A stretch of 64,000 nt of DNA from Cristatella mucedo (lineage: Eukaryota > Bryozoa > Phylactolaemata > Cristatellidae): contig WPIO01000055.1 in the NCBI GenBank assembly GCA_009760855.2, positions 2,148,501 through 2,212,500 of the forward strand, given 5' to 3'. Both the position numbers and the translations under genes were made by a program. Each line of letters opens with the position of its first letter. Within the stretch, counting starts at the first letter, position 1. The notes below the pieces were generated by a model, which saw nothing but the letters and a program-made list of their open reading frames with translations, searched no databases and was not told where the DNA came from. This document shows, piece after piece, positions 21,661-32,223 of this stretch.

Positions 21661-21786
21661 ATCATGACCGACACGTCCCTCTGTATAAAGCCCGGCCAAA
21701 AGGTGGCGATCGTCGGTCCGAGCGGCTGCGGCAAAAGTACGCTCGTCCAGCTCGTTCAGCGATTCTACGATCCGCTCGACGGAAGA
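21661..21786 (+). CDS. ABCB1-like: ABCB exon 8: NBD1 Walker A
   Basis: The exon follows CTATTTTTAG and is 126 bp with phase-0 ends. It encodes [20 protein letters not shown], with Walker [10 protein letters not shown] at recognised residues 435-443 and the phosphate-binding Lys intact, then [15 protein letters not shown]. The intron after DGR falls at the same place as the intron after the Walker A segment of NBD2. Recognised residues 417-458. Confidence 0.98.
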
Positions 21787-22400
21787 GTGAGCATTCTTGA
21801 CCGCAGCTATTTCTCGCGGCCACCTTTAGCTGACGCGGCGGCCAGAACCGCTGAGTCCGCTTTGCTGGCTGCTGCTTTTGCTCCTTCTTCCTGCCGAGCC
21901 CTTCCGCTGAGCGACATCTCGGTGATGGCGGACAATGAATAGGGGAAAAGGCGAAGCGCGCACGAGCGCGCATTGAGCGGCCCCAATCCACCGGCTAATC
22001 TTCCTCTGCTGCTTTTGCCGAATCCGAGTTTGATCGATTCGCCGCGTGCAAGAGCTCACCTCAGAGCCGCAAACAGACGCACACAGCATTTCCGGCGTGA
22101 GTTGCCCAGAGATGCCGCCGTTCTTGACCGCCGCCGAACTGGCCGACGCTTCGCGGGAACGAGCTGCAACGTCAGTTTTAGAAGGCAAGAATGCAGAGAA
22201 ACAGTCAGGCGTTTGAGAAAGAGCTGCACGTGCTGCTCCTGTCAAGGCCCGACGTTTGCGAACGACATCTAGCGACGGCTGCTCTAGCGAGTCGCACGAG
22301 TCCAAGGTGAAGGTCGGCGATGAATTACAAAAAAGAGCGACGCCCAGTAGCCCAGGGTAGCGTCCGGTGGGGGGGGAGGCAAAAATCAACCTACCGGAAG
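21787..22400. other. GC-rich island within ABCB intron 8
   Basis: The 600 bp after the exon 8 donor are CpG-rich, and the minus strand is open for 187 codons (22389 to 21826). The frame has low-information composition and no recognisable domain, so I do not call a gene. It could be a GC-rich exon-flanking region or an internal promoter. Confidence 0.3.
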
Positions 22401-22589
22401 TGCTGCACCTAGACTAGACGCTTCCGGCGGCAGTATGCAGGTGGCCCGGCGACCGGCCATTCATCTCATCGATTCGGGATCTCAACATGGCCGCGCTGCA
22501 GCAAAACTGTAACGAAAAAGAGTGAATAAGGAATGCGACGTAATGCATATTCGTCTGTATCTCACAAAGGCACAAAGACTGTGTGGGTA

Positions 22590-22798
22590 TGTATGAAGGA
22601 GAGTCTTCTATATAATCTACTACATGCCATATCTGCATGTTGATCTTGTGCATGTAACACCTAGCAATATTATGCTGGAGGACATTGCGAATGTTGATAC
22701 TAATCATTTGGCCATGCTCTCTTCATAGCATCTGTAAAGTGCCTAGAAAGAGATCCAGCTCTCTGAGGGCGATATATAAATGTATTCTAATTGTTAGT
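22590..22798 (+). mobile_element. LINE-B 3' end (degenerate)
   Basis: TGCATGTTGATCTTGTGCATGTAACACC..AGTGCCTAGAAAGAGATCCAGCTCTCTGAGGGCG with a short tail. Confidence 0.7.
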
Positions 22799-22857
22799 AG
22801 TATAGCGCTCTCGAAGCCAAAGCGGCTTTCGGTACGCATGCTTTAGCCAACAACAAA
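22799..22857 (-). mobile_element. LINE-A 3' fragment
   Basis: TATAGCGCTCTCGAAGCCAAAGCGGCTTTCGGTACGCATGCTTTAGCCAACA matches the coding end of LINE-A in reverse. Confidence 0.65.
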
Positions 22858-22910
22858 CTGTAATTGCGGCTGATTAAGAAGCCTCATTTACAGACGCGTA
22901 ACTTCAGAAG

Positions 22911-23020
22911 AGCCTTCAGCAGCAGCTGTCTCCCTATTGGTTGCATCTAGCCTTCAGCAGCAGCTATCTCCCTATTGGTTGCATCTAGCCTTCAGCAGCT
23001 GTCTCCCTATTGGTTGCATC
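22911..23020. repeat. three-copy minisatellite, about 40 bp unit
   Basis: The unit GCCTTCAGCAGCAGCTGTCTCCCTATTGGTTGCATCTA occurs three times with one 3-bp deletion. Each unit carries ATTGG (CCAAT on the minus strand). Confidence 0.9.
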
Positions 23021-23895
23021 GGGAGAATAAATATAAGCTGCCTGCCACAGAACTGGAACCCACAATCTGTATCGCTCAGTGTGAGCGTCTGGTACAACAG
23101 CGCTAATAACCAGAGGGCCGCGTGCCAAACTAGCTACTTCAGACGGTAATAGATTACCACTATGAGATCTAGAAGTCATAGAAAACATTACATTTCAATG
23201 GTGCACTTACAGGCAGGCACGTATTTTTGAGGAGGCTCTTTTTTGAGGAACTCTTGTAATGCTGACCCCTGCAAGGCTGACCCCTGTAAAGGCTGACCCA
23301 TGGAAGGCTCGTGAATCGTGTCCGTTTGGTGCATACGTGCTTAAAATGGTGCTGAATGAGCTCCCCTTCGGGTCCTACGGATCGCTGAATGAGGCGGAGT
23401 CCAGGTTCCATGGAATTCAGGTAATGAAAAGTTCGCCGATTCGGACCAACTGCAGCTGTGAGCGTGCAGGCGGTCCAGATGAACGGACGACTGTGCGACC
23501 TCGTCTTAGATGCACGATTTTCTAACAGCTCTTTTTGGTTTTTGGCTGTCAGCTCTGATAAAGTAGCCTGCGGTTAGGTCAAATTCAAGAATACAAAGAG
23601 AATGTTTGATGTTAAGGCCAAGGTCAAGGCACAGTACGACGATACGGGAAAGGTAACTGCTTCAACTATGGGATGCTGCAAGCTTGCCTGGCGTGACTGC
23701 TTAAAAAATGGTATACAATAATGAGGATGTCAGCAAATTTATTCGGTCGTGCGATGCTGATCATACCTTGCTTTGTACAAGCACCATTGCTCACGCACGC
23801 ACTCTTCCACTCATGAGTACTCGTTAGCGGAGTCCCCGTACTCACTCCGTAACGGATGGCTTTAGAGCGCTTGTTATCCAAGTTTTACCTTTTAG
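23021..23895 (+). other. end of ABCB intron 8, possible LTR-retrotransposon remnant
   Basis: At 23040-23110 an AATAAATATAAGCTGCCTGCC..GTCTGGTACAACA layout resembles an LTR end. At 23305-23420 one frame reads CPFGAY and LPFGSYGSLNEAESRFHGIQ, reminiscent of the PFGxYxxxxLPFG..FxxxxH region of Gypsy reverse transcriptases. Both resemblances are weak and no second LTR was seen. Confidence 0.25.
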
Positions 23896-24099
23896 GTAAA
23901 ACTTGACGGAAAAGATCTGCGCAGTCTCAACATTCGCTGGCTTCGCAGTAACATTGGCGTGGTCGGCCAAGAGCCAGTATTATTTAGCGCCTCTATCGAG
24001 GAAAACATTCGCTTAGGCGGAACGAACGTGAAGGAGGAGGACATTATACGAGCGTGCAAAGCAGCTAATTGCTATGAATTCATTATGCAACTTCCGCAG
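23896..24099 (+). CDS. ABCB1-like: ABCB exon 9: NBD1 Q-loop and helical subdomain
   Basis: The acceptor is TACCTTTTAG. The exon encodes [21 protein letters not shown], then VVGQEPVLF with the Q-loop Gln at recognised residue 483. The residue just before that Gln is Gly, where most ABCB proteins have Ser. It continues with the ENIRLG and [11 protein letters not shown] segments of the helical subdomain. The 204 bp exon has phase-0 ends. Recognised residues 459-526. Confidence 0.97.
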
Positions 24100-25800
24100 G
24101 TACGTTTTACGGCATACGCACTAAGTTTGCTGCTTCTCGTGGTTTTCGTTCGTAATTTGGATTGTCCTCCCTAGGACTTCCCAGGTCAGCTGCGACTGTT
24201 GGCTCGCGTCGGCGGTCGGCGCGCTTGGAATGATCGCCACCTGCTTCTCAGCTTCGCTCGCCGACCTGAATATCCTTATTTTCTACTGGCTAAAAGCTAG
24301 TTGCTCAAGCCTCTTTTCTGATAATGCACCAGCGACACATTTCAATCTTATCCTTTTTCTCGTGGCCTTTACTCAAACTTTGCCTTTTCAATTAGGATGG
24401 CGATGCGTTTGAAATATGCTTTCCAGACCATCGCAGATACATCTAAGGCCTCAATTCTGGTGAGATACAAGGACATCCATATGTTTATGGAGCCCTTTTT
24501 TATTACGTGATCACACTAGTAAATCTTACTGTAATGACATTCAATCAAATTGTCATGGAAAACGTACAGCGTACGGAGTAGCCAAACGTACAGCGGCTCT
24601 GTATTCTGCGAGTGTCGTTGATCACTTGACGCAATCGCCGACCCTGGGCGTGCATCGATGCATTGATAAATCACAAGTGGCAATGTTTCCTTATTCGCAA
24701 TTTCCAGTAACATAGTACGCGTATTCCTAATCGATCCGAATGGGAAAGACTAACAGATCATTGTAGCCGCTCGTGCGACGAGACTATCTTTAATACAATG
24801 TGTACTGTTCCATTATAGATGTATGAATGCACTCAGGAAATCTAAATTTCTTTTCATTAAACCTATCTGTTATTAGTTCTTAGAAATGAAGAGTAACAGC
24901 TATGCGTCCCCGAGGCGATTAGGCAAGGCAGCTGACCATTTTACATAAGGCGGTGCGGTAGCCGGAACTGGTAGGGAGCTGGCAAGTGTCGGATAAGTAG
25001 CGGCGGAGCCAGATAGGAGCATGTGGCATTTACCCTCTACAGCCGGAAGCGCCCCGGGCCCATATTCCTACGCGTCCCCCCCCCAGGAACTGACGTCAAC
25101 CAAACGAATTTACGTCTCAATTACACACGATTAGCAACAGGCAAGTACGGGTTGAATAAACAAAAATGTTTTTTTTTATGCTTTAATTTAGTCCTTAATT
25201 ACCGCTCTAGTCCTGCCCACATGAAAGTTTAGCGGATTTTGACCCCTAAATAACATCTTTACAAGTATTGCCCCCTAGATGAAAATCTTGGATCCCTCGC
25301 CGCCACTGTATATGCACTGAATGTAAATGCATGTAAGTGAGTATGTAAATGAGCCCCCCCCCGTGACCAGCCCACGTCAGTTCGTACCTGCGGCGATGAA
25401 GGAAGAGGGTTTCCCATAATGCAACAGTAACTGGTGCTGCACTCAATGAGTCACAGCAATGGCAGCAGGTCTTTGTGCCGAGTATCGCAGGAAGGAATCG
25501 GCCGCTCAGCGAATCAGCGAGTCGGTCGCCTCAATCTAATCTAAAATCTATCGCCTCAAGTGGGTGCACATCAGCCTTTTTCCGGTATGTCACCAACAGG
25601 CTGCAAGCATCTGGCCGACTCGTTTGCATCCAACATCTGCAGCCGACGTATCGAGGGGGATAATGCACTAACTGCACTAACTTGAAGCATCTTTTGCTGA
25701 TCACCCGCTCCTTCCATCATTAGCTCACTCGGTGCATCTGCAAGAGGATAAAAATGGCGTCGAGACCGCGAGCCGATCGAACTGAGTCACTTGCCGTTTG
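24100..25800 (+). other. ABCB intron 9, unclassified part
   Basis: No exon or recognised repeat was found; C/G homopolymers occur at 25078-25085 and 25355-25362. Confidence 0.5.
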
Positions 25801-25839
25801 CTTAGAATGCTGAGAGAACTACACCTCTATCTAGGCACT

Positions 25840-25980
25840 TACAACAGGTCCATTTGTTAAGCGGCAGAACAGCCTTCACGGCTATCACCACCGCTTGCAG
25901 TGGTCCATTCAGGATCGCCCAGTGCAGGATTTGAACCCACGACCCACGGGTCGTGAAGAGCGAACACCTTAAGGAGGCGT
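25840..25980 (-). mobile_element. SINE1 copy
   Basis: Read in reverse: AAGGTGTTCGCTCTTCACGACCC..GGGTTCAAATCCTGCACTGGGCGATCCTGAATGG..GGTGATAGCCGTGAAGGCTGTTCTGCCGC. A short LINE-B hairpin relic (25808-25845) precedes it. Confidence 0.8.
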
Positions 25981-26146
25981 ACATGATGCGTACGCGTAAT
26001 TGCCTCGCGGCGCACATTAAGGGCACCAGGGACGCTTCCCGGATTTGCGTGAGGCATTCTTTCGAAGCCTCGTGCGCTCGTCGTCGCCGCGGTTACGTTC
26101 GCGACGTTCTGCTAATGGCGGAGGACGATCGGTGGGCAAATTGCAG

Positions 26147-26317
26147 AAACTTCAGACGCTCGTCGGAGAGCGAGGCGCTCAGCTGAGCGGAGGTCAAAAG
26201 CAGCGCATCGCCATTGCTCGAGCGCTGGTCAGCGACCCACGCATCCTGCTCCTCGACGAGGCGACATCGGCGCTGGACACTCAGAGCGAGCTCGTGGTGC
26301 AGGAAGCATTGGACAAG
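26147..26317 (+). CDS. ABCB1-like: ABCB exon 10: NBD1 signature, Walker B and D-loop
   Basis: The exon encodes [20 protein letters not shown], followed by [12 protein letters not shown] and VVQEALDK. The ABC signature LSGGQ (539-543), Walker B with catalytic Glu564, and the SALD D-loop are all intact. The acceptor AAATTGCAG has a poor pyrimidine tract, but phase and protein alignment leave no alternative. Recognised residues 527-583. Confidence 0.96.
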
Positions 26318-26394
26318 GTACCGTGCAGCACAGCGAGCGTATCGTCGCCCTGCTAATTAAAAACGCTACGATCTCGTACGTATTGTCATTTATA

Positions 26395-26497
26395 TATGTA
26401 CATATATTATATATAATAATATTATACATTAGGTTATATATTATTAGTATATATATATATATATATTATATACTAGCATATTGTATTATACATATAG

Positions 26498-26532
<35 letters not shown>

Positions 26533-26632
26533 TTATGCATTAGTATTATTTTATATTAGTATTATAAGATATATTATATATATGCGATTCTCTCTCTCTC
26601 TCTATATATATATTTATATATACTACACGTGT
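26395..26632. repeat. AT-rich microsatellite with CT run
   Basis: Impure TATA/ATTATA repeats in ABCB intron 10, with (TC)n at 26589-26602. Confidence 0.9.
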
Positions 26633-27195
26633 TGTCGCCCGTGTTCCGCCGTGTTTATCGCTGCAGAGAAATATATACAAACGTACATTTTTTCCTGTTC
26701 AGAATAAGAACCGTGCCTAGAAAGAGATTTGGTTTGATGCTGTAAAATCGCGAGCTATCATTGTTTTTCATTTTTGTCATTGCCATATGTCGTGTCAATG
26801 CTGGTTTTTGACAGAGAGAAACTGGACTCGCTGAAATTTCTGACCTTTTTCCAAGTTCATAAGTTTAAAGAGTTTAAAGAGTTCTTAAAGGCCGGTGCTT
26901 AAACTGCGAATGTATATGGCATGCTGATAAAATGCTTGTGGATTTTGGTGCAGTCATAGGGTCGTACAAGATCACACAATGAGCATTATCTCATAGGTTT
27001 TACCTATAATTTCTTATACCTTGCATGGCACACACGTGTTCCCGAGACAGTGTCTCCAATCTTAATCTCGATTCCAGTCGAAGTTTGGTGCACCCTTTTC
27101 CTCTAGCCAAACGATCAAGCTAGGAGACACCGCAGGATATCAAGTGACAACTGCTATCCCAGAGGACTAGACTAGAAATCCGGGTATAGTCTAAT
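26633..27195 (+). other. ABCB intron 10, unclassified part
   Basis: Only a short LINE-B-like GTGCCTAGAAAGAGATTTGG at about 26714 was recognised. Confidence 0.5.
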
Positions 27196-27305
27196 TAATA
27201 TCCGCCTGTTACTCCGCAAAAGCAGAGCGCCTACAAAGGTGCTACGCTCGAGGATTGTATACAGAGCACTCAAGGCCTACTCACGGGGCTTTGGGTGCTC
27301 TGCGA
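27196..27305 (-). mobile_element. LINE-A 3' end (degenerate)
   Basis: ATATCCGCCTGTTACTCCGCAAAAGC..GTATACAGAGCACTCAAGGCCTACTCACGGGGCTTTGGGTGC parallels the reverse LINE-A 3' UTR and coding end. Confidence 0.55.
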
Positions 27306-28733
27306 GTGGACTCTGCGAGCGAGCGCGCGCAGCTCTGTTGCTCTTTGAGAAAAGCAAGAAAAGCGGAAGCGGAAGTTGGTAGCTAGCTTGTACGTATTCG
27401 TAGATGCTAAAGCGTCAACGGTCCACTATGGAAGCCAACAGAAGGCCCTCTCGTTCTCCGTCGTCTAGTTCGTCGTCTTGAAGTCGGTGACAGCCAGTCA
27501 TGCAGAAGTTGATAATAAATAGATTCCTCGAATTCGGCTCGCTGTAAATGTTTTTGTGGATTTTTTCATTGCGAGCTGCTCACCGGTGAAAAGACACGAC
27601 GAGACGTGAGCTGGTGACTGCTGTGAGATGACAATCAGGAACTTGCGCGACACCTTTTTCCCCAAGGCTTGGAACCTGCCACAAACAAACACATAAAAGA
27701 GCGAATAAGCTTTAATAAAGGGCATTCTTCAGCAAGTGGAGTAAAACCAAAAAGTACTGTCGATTTTTCGCCGCCACCTGAATGACCATCATGCAATACG
27801 ATGCTGTCCAAACGTATGCTGCCGTAAGTGGGGTTTATCTCGTGAGTGTCAGTGATATGCTAGCGGTGCAATGTTGGAGGTTTTATTCTCTTGAATTGGC
27901 CAGGCTATTATTGATTTTCTCTAATCGAGCTTCGCATTGTCTCGCGAAAGTCTGTGTTTCGCAAAGAAGTGGCAAAGAAGGGGAATGAAAGGGCGTGGAG
28001 CGGCAAAGACGGCCGGAAGCCGTGAAGCGGGCGGTAGAAGAACACGTGACTGAATCGGAGCAAAGAGATCAAAGATAGGCTGGCCGATACTCCGTGCTAA
28101 GTGACTTTTAGACCAGAGAAAAATCTTGCAGTCGAGTAATTGGTCTTGCAACTTGAATTAATCCGACTGCTAATGTGGAGCCAGTTAACCTCAGGCAGAA
28201 GTGAAGTAACTACATGAAGCAAAAACCAGTGAGTGATCTCACACATGAATGATTAAACTAGGCTCCCAGGTTATATAAAAAATTAGCTTGGAACATGATG
28301 GCTACCATTTTCAAATCAAACGCACCTTTTCCTCACGCTTCGCGCCACTGGAAGCTTCGCTGCCTCACTAGTAAGCTGCACCTTTCAAATGCCTAAATTA
28401 AACGAGCGACGCCGCCAATCAGAGGTGCCATCATGCGACGGTGGAGGGTTCCAGCCGCTGGAAGGCACGATTACTTCTTGGCTGCAGAGCTACCGCGAGT
28501 CCCATGCATGCGTGCACCGATCTGCACCCGATTAGATATCAGCTCGAACAAGTTTGACGCATAGGCTACATCTGGCCTAGCCGCCACGACGAATGCACGG
28601 CGGTAGTGCTATGCTTATCGTGTAGACTTTGCACTCTGTGCGAATGTTTTCAGTGCAACGGTTGGGTAGGAAGCAGCTACGTTTACGTTTAGGTGTTGCC
28701 TCTGTGAATGGATCGACTTGCGGCCTGGTTTAG
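27306..28733 (+). other. ABCB intron 10, unclassified part
   Basis: No recognisable gene, RNA or repeat; mixed composition. Confidence 0.5.
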
Positions 28734-29382
28734 ATGTATCTCCGACTGTAACTCCACAGAGACCATGCGGGTGTTACGCTGGAAAGTTTTGTATAGCGCA
28801 CTCACAGCCTAAGCGGCTCTTTCGGTACGCATTCGGTAGCCAGCAGACTTCGTCTCACGCAACAAAGAGAAAGTGGGAAGCATGGCAGAGTCAGAAGAGC
28901 AGTTGAGGTAGTGAGTAGCATAGAAGTAGCAGCTCAGGACCGCTGGAAAAGATGTGCCATAGTCGGCAGCAGGAGAGTAGTTATCATTGCTTAAGAATCG
29001 TGGAAGCGAGTTTCGTAGTCTATGGGCCTCCAGAGCTAAAGCTTCTGTCGCCAACTGTCTTTAAGCGGAGGATTGGAGCAGCTAATTTATTGTCCACACA
29101 GGACCTGAGAGCACGAGGAGGCTGAAACTGCTGCAGCTGCTCAGCTAAGTATGGAGGAGCCAAGCCGCGGTGGGCCTCGTGGGTCAGCGTAAGAACTTTG
29201 CTCTGCATTCGTTGATCAACCGGCAGCTATCCTAACTCTTTTAGCAAAGGGCTTACGTGGTCAAACCTTTGGGATTTTCAAGCTAGCCTTGAAGTAGCCA
29301 TATTCATAGCCATCTGCAGCGCCCTAGTTGCTTTTTTCGGTAGCCCAGCCAAAAGGAAATTACAATAGTCAAGTCGAGACAT
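28734..29382 (-). mobile_element. LINE-A, 5'-truncated copy
   Basis: It covers the same segment as 602-1430. Minus-strand frames give VLTLTHEAHRGLAPPYLAEQL, LRSCVDNKLAAPILRLKTVGDRSF and HYLNCSSDSAMLPTFSLLRE, separated by frameshifts. It ends about 145 bp before exon 11. Confidence 0.88.
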
Positions 29383-29528
29383 GTCTCACACACTTTAGCA
29401 GTCGTCGAAAGCGAACGTAGTCTTGAGGAATTCCTGTCTGTTTATAAATGCTTCTTCCGTTCACACTCTTAACTTGAAAGGAGAAGTTGATGTGGCTGAA
29501 GCACAAAAAGAACGTGACGTTTTTCTAG

Positions 29529-29690
29529 GCGAGCAAAGGTCGGACGACTATTATTGTTGCTCACCGACTTTCCACGGTCAAGAACGCGGACGTAATATTC
29601 GGTCTCAAGGACGGCGGCGTGGTCGAATTCGGTACCCACGGCGAGCTCATGAAGAGACAAGGGCTCTACTACTCGCTGCACATGATGCAG
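29529..29690 (+). CDS. ABCB1-like: ABCB exon 11: NBD1 H-loop and C-terminal end
   Basis: The exon runs from a GTTTTTCTAG acceptor to a GTACAT donor. It encodes [20 protein letters not shown] with the H-loop His at recognised residue 595, then the end of NBD1 ([20 protein letters not shown]) and HMMQ. It is 162 bp with phase-0 ends. Recognised residues 584-637. The exon break before ASKGRT corresponds to the ALDK/ARKGRT position seen in vertebrate relatives. Confidence 0.97.
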
Positions 29691-29885
29691 GTACATTACA
29701 TTAATTCGCGCGCCATCCCCGCTACGAACGGACGCGCGTGCGTCGAGTACAGGTCGTTAAGCTTTTGTTCGCTGGAGACCGGGAGCCTGCGAACTAGGAG
29801 CTGTCGGAGCGTGTGACCTTACTTTCAGCCCGGGAAAGCCGTTCAGTCGACGACGCTTCTCGATACCACTTTATGTTTTCCTTAG

Positions 29886-30251
29886 AAAAAGAGGAAATCA
29901 GAGGACGTGGAGGAGGAGGAGCAATCGGACGACGAGGAAGCGAGGGACCGCACTACGTCATCGGCGACGTCATCGTCTCAGCAAGACAGCAGCGAGCAGG
30001 GCGAGAAATCACTTCATTTCCGCAGAAGCCAGAGACGATCCTCAGAGAGGGATTCTCAGAGGCCGAGTCAAGGCCGAGCATTTTCCAGAGCCGGCTCTTC
30101 TCCAAGCGAACCAAGCCAGAATGGCGGCGGCAGCTTCATTCGAGCCAGCATACGGAGCATGCAGGCAGGAACGAAGGCCGCGCTGGACGCCATGCAGAAC
30201 AGGCCAGTAGACGCTGACGAGCTGGCAGCACAAGACGGCGGCCAAGACAAA
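29886..30251 (+). CDS. ABCB1-like: ABCB exon 12: long charged linker between the two halves
   Basis: This 366 bp exon (acceptor TTTTCCTTAG, donor GTAAAC) encodes 122 residues of disordered linker. It starts KKRKSEDVEEEEQSDDEEAR, continues with Ser/Thr/Gln-rich sequence and RRSQRRSSERDS (basic-Ser motifs of the kind phosphorylated in P-glycoprotein linkers), and ends with SFIRASIRSMQ and a hydrophilic tail. The cytosolic linker of vertebrate P-glycoprotein is about 75 residues, so this one is longer. Phase 0 at both ends. Recognised residues 638-759. Confidence 0.9.
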
Positions 30252-30769
30252 GTAAACGCTCGCAGCTGCTAACGCGCAGAAATCGAAGCGATCGCCGCTC
30301 ACCGCTCAAGTATTCGTAGCTATTCATCAAAGACCGTGAGCTCAGATGATCAGACAGCACTAGATTATGGCTTCGTGGCCATTAGCCTTTCGAAAGTGCA
30401 GATCGGCACCGCGGAGTGTTGCTGCCTGCGCGGTGCTGACTTCTTTTTTTTGTGCATCTGTTTTGCGGACTCTACGGGAGAAAATAAGGGTTGAGGTAAA
30501 AAAATTCTTGTTTACATTCAAATTTACTATTCCTTTCCCAAATTAGGGAAGACCTTCACAAAATGCAATCAAGCGGTACAGTGCTCGCAGTGCTCATGAC
30601 TAAGTTCTCGGGCTCGTGTCGGACAGCAGGCAATATCTAATTTCCTGTTACCTGATGGGCTTTAGCAGCTAAGGCTAGTTTGTTGCAGTAGCTCTGCAAA
30701 TGAAGCTACTTCATCATCATATCTGCTTTTTTACTCGCACTTTATATAAATATATCTTAAATTGTATAT

Positions 30770-30770
<1 letters not shown>
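30252..30770 (+). other. start of ABCB intron 12
   Basis: No recognised feature beyond GC-richness near the donor. Confidence 0.5.

Positions 30771-30805
<35 letters not shown>
30771..30805. repeat. (AT)n microsatellite
   Basis: About 17 AT units abutting a SINE2 relic. Confidence 0.93.
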
Positions 30806-30808
<3 letters not shown>

Positions 30809-30885
30809 TATTTGTGTAGCTTCCTAAGAGTACTTAATCTCTGTCAAAGCTCCTCACATATGCCGCAGGGCTCGAGTTCAAGAGC
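30806..30885 (-). mobile_element. SINE2 fragment (degenerate)
   Basis: TTTGTGTAGCTTCCTAAGAGTACTTAATCTCTGTCAAAGCTCCTCACATATGCCGCAGGGCTCGAG matches the SINE2 tail and B-box side in reverse. Confidence 0.6.
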
Positions 30886-31234
30886 TCGGATGTCAAATAA
30901 ATTCACCCGAGAAACTTTAATAATGCTGTCTACAACCTTGTATCAAATCTAAAGCGCCGCTCGTCAGTTGTAGAGTAGGGTCTGCGACAAGGAACACTTA
31001 AAAGATCAAAAAGTAAAATTTTAGAAAGGTTAATCTATTAAAAAGTGTTTTTTTCACTGAAAGACTTTCTTCCAGTTTTTTTTTACTGTGCTTCACCGAT
31101 TGTGAGTCATTCGTACGTAACATATGCGCAATAAGTGTGTCGTTTGTTGCTAGACACTCGCACTACAGAGACCACGCATTTAATAGATTATAACCGATTG
31201 CTTAAGTCGAACTCTTTCGTCATCTGGTTATATT

Positions 31235-31950
31235 TCCCAGTGCTGCTCTGTTGTGGCACTCACATTTAGGTCAATTTCTTCTTTGGCTCCAGCCTACTTA
31301 TCAGGTCTACTGATCAACAGATCTACAAATCAACCACACTTGCATGCTGACCCTGTGCATGTCACCCCTAACCATGTTATTCATGTTGTTTATCAAGCAT
31401 GATGGTACTCACCATTCAATCACATTTCCCTTTGCAGCAAATGTAAAGTGCATATAAAGAGATTGATTTCTCTGATGGTGCTTTATTAAGTGCATTATTA
31501 TTATTATTACTGCCCCACCAGGCTAAGCATCGTTAGGAATCTAATTGTTTACCTATACCTCGTACAAACTCAAATATTTTTGAAAACCGTACCTTTAGTT
31601 TGCATGCTCGCAAACCTGGAACTCACTCTCAACTTGCGTCACGACATCTCCTGACTTGAACACGTATAAAAAGAAACTAAAAGCGCACTTATTTATCACA
31701 GCACTCAGTGGGTCCCTTTGATTCGACCTTTATTTGCCTATGCGTGCTGACACTGTGAATGCTTCCACAAACCATACTTGCATGCGAGATGCAGACCCTG
31801 CGCATGTCACCCCTAACCATGTTATTCTCTTTTATAGAGGATGCTACCTCGTGCTTCCTTTGCAGGAATTGCAAAGCGCCTAGAAAGCGATTGAGTTCTC
31901 CGAGGGGGCGCTTTATAAAGTGTATTATTATTATTATTATTATTGCGGGT
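31235..31950 (+). mobile_element. LINE-B host copy interrupted by a second LINE-B
   Basis: The older copy reads ACATTTAGGTCAATTTCTTCTTTGGCTCCAGCCTAC..CAGGTCTACT, is broken at about 31319, and resumes at 31512 with GCCCCACCAGGCTAAGCATCG through the RT end, the 3' UTR, hairpin and (ATT)n to 31945. Confidence 0.82.
31320..31511 (+). mobile_element. LINE-B 3' end nested in another LINE-B
   Basis: A complete short 3' end (TTGCATGCTGACCCTGTGCATGTCACC.. to GCATTATTATTATT) interrupts the host copy, with CTACTG/TTACTG at the two junctions as the probable target duplication. Confidence 0.8.
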
Positions 31951-32046
31951 GTTTTAAATCAACAAGACCTCGGAAAGACGTTTGGGTAAAGCTTTTGCAT
32001 CAAAATGGCAGTGCATTTAACTCATGCGCACAATGTATGCCTTCAG

Positions 32047-32223
32047 CTGAAGATGGCCGTGGAGCAAGAGAAAGGCAACGTCGACATTGACAACGTGCAG
32101 ATGGGGCGCATCTACTGGCTCAACAGGCCAGAGTTGACCTATATTATCGCTGGCTGCACTGCCGCGATGCTGTCCGGCGCTATACAGCCAACGTTTGCGG
32201 TTCTGATGAGTGAAATGATTGGG
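32047..32223 (+). CDS. ABCB1-like: ABCB exon 13: end of linker and TM7
   Basis: The exon opens with LKMAVEQEKGNVDIDNVQMG, then IYWLNRPELTYIIAGCTAAM and LSGAIQPTFAVLMSEMIG. The last part has the TM7 pattern GxxxAxxxGxxQPxFAxxxxxxIG typical of the second half of ABCB proteins. The donor is GTAAGT at 32224. The acceptor TATGCCTTCAG was chosen by phase and by where similarity begins. Recognised residues 760-818. Confidence 0.93.

Noticed and set aside
22911-23020. Regular tandem repeats as a CRISPR array
   Set aside because: The units are contiguous with no unique spacers, and the genome is eukaryotic.
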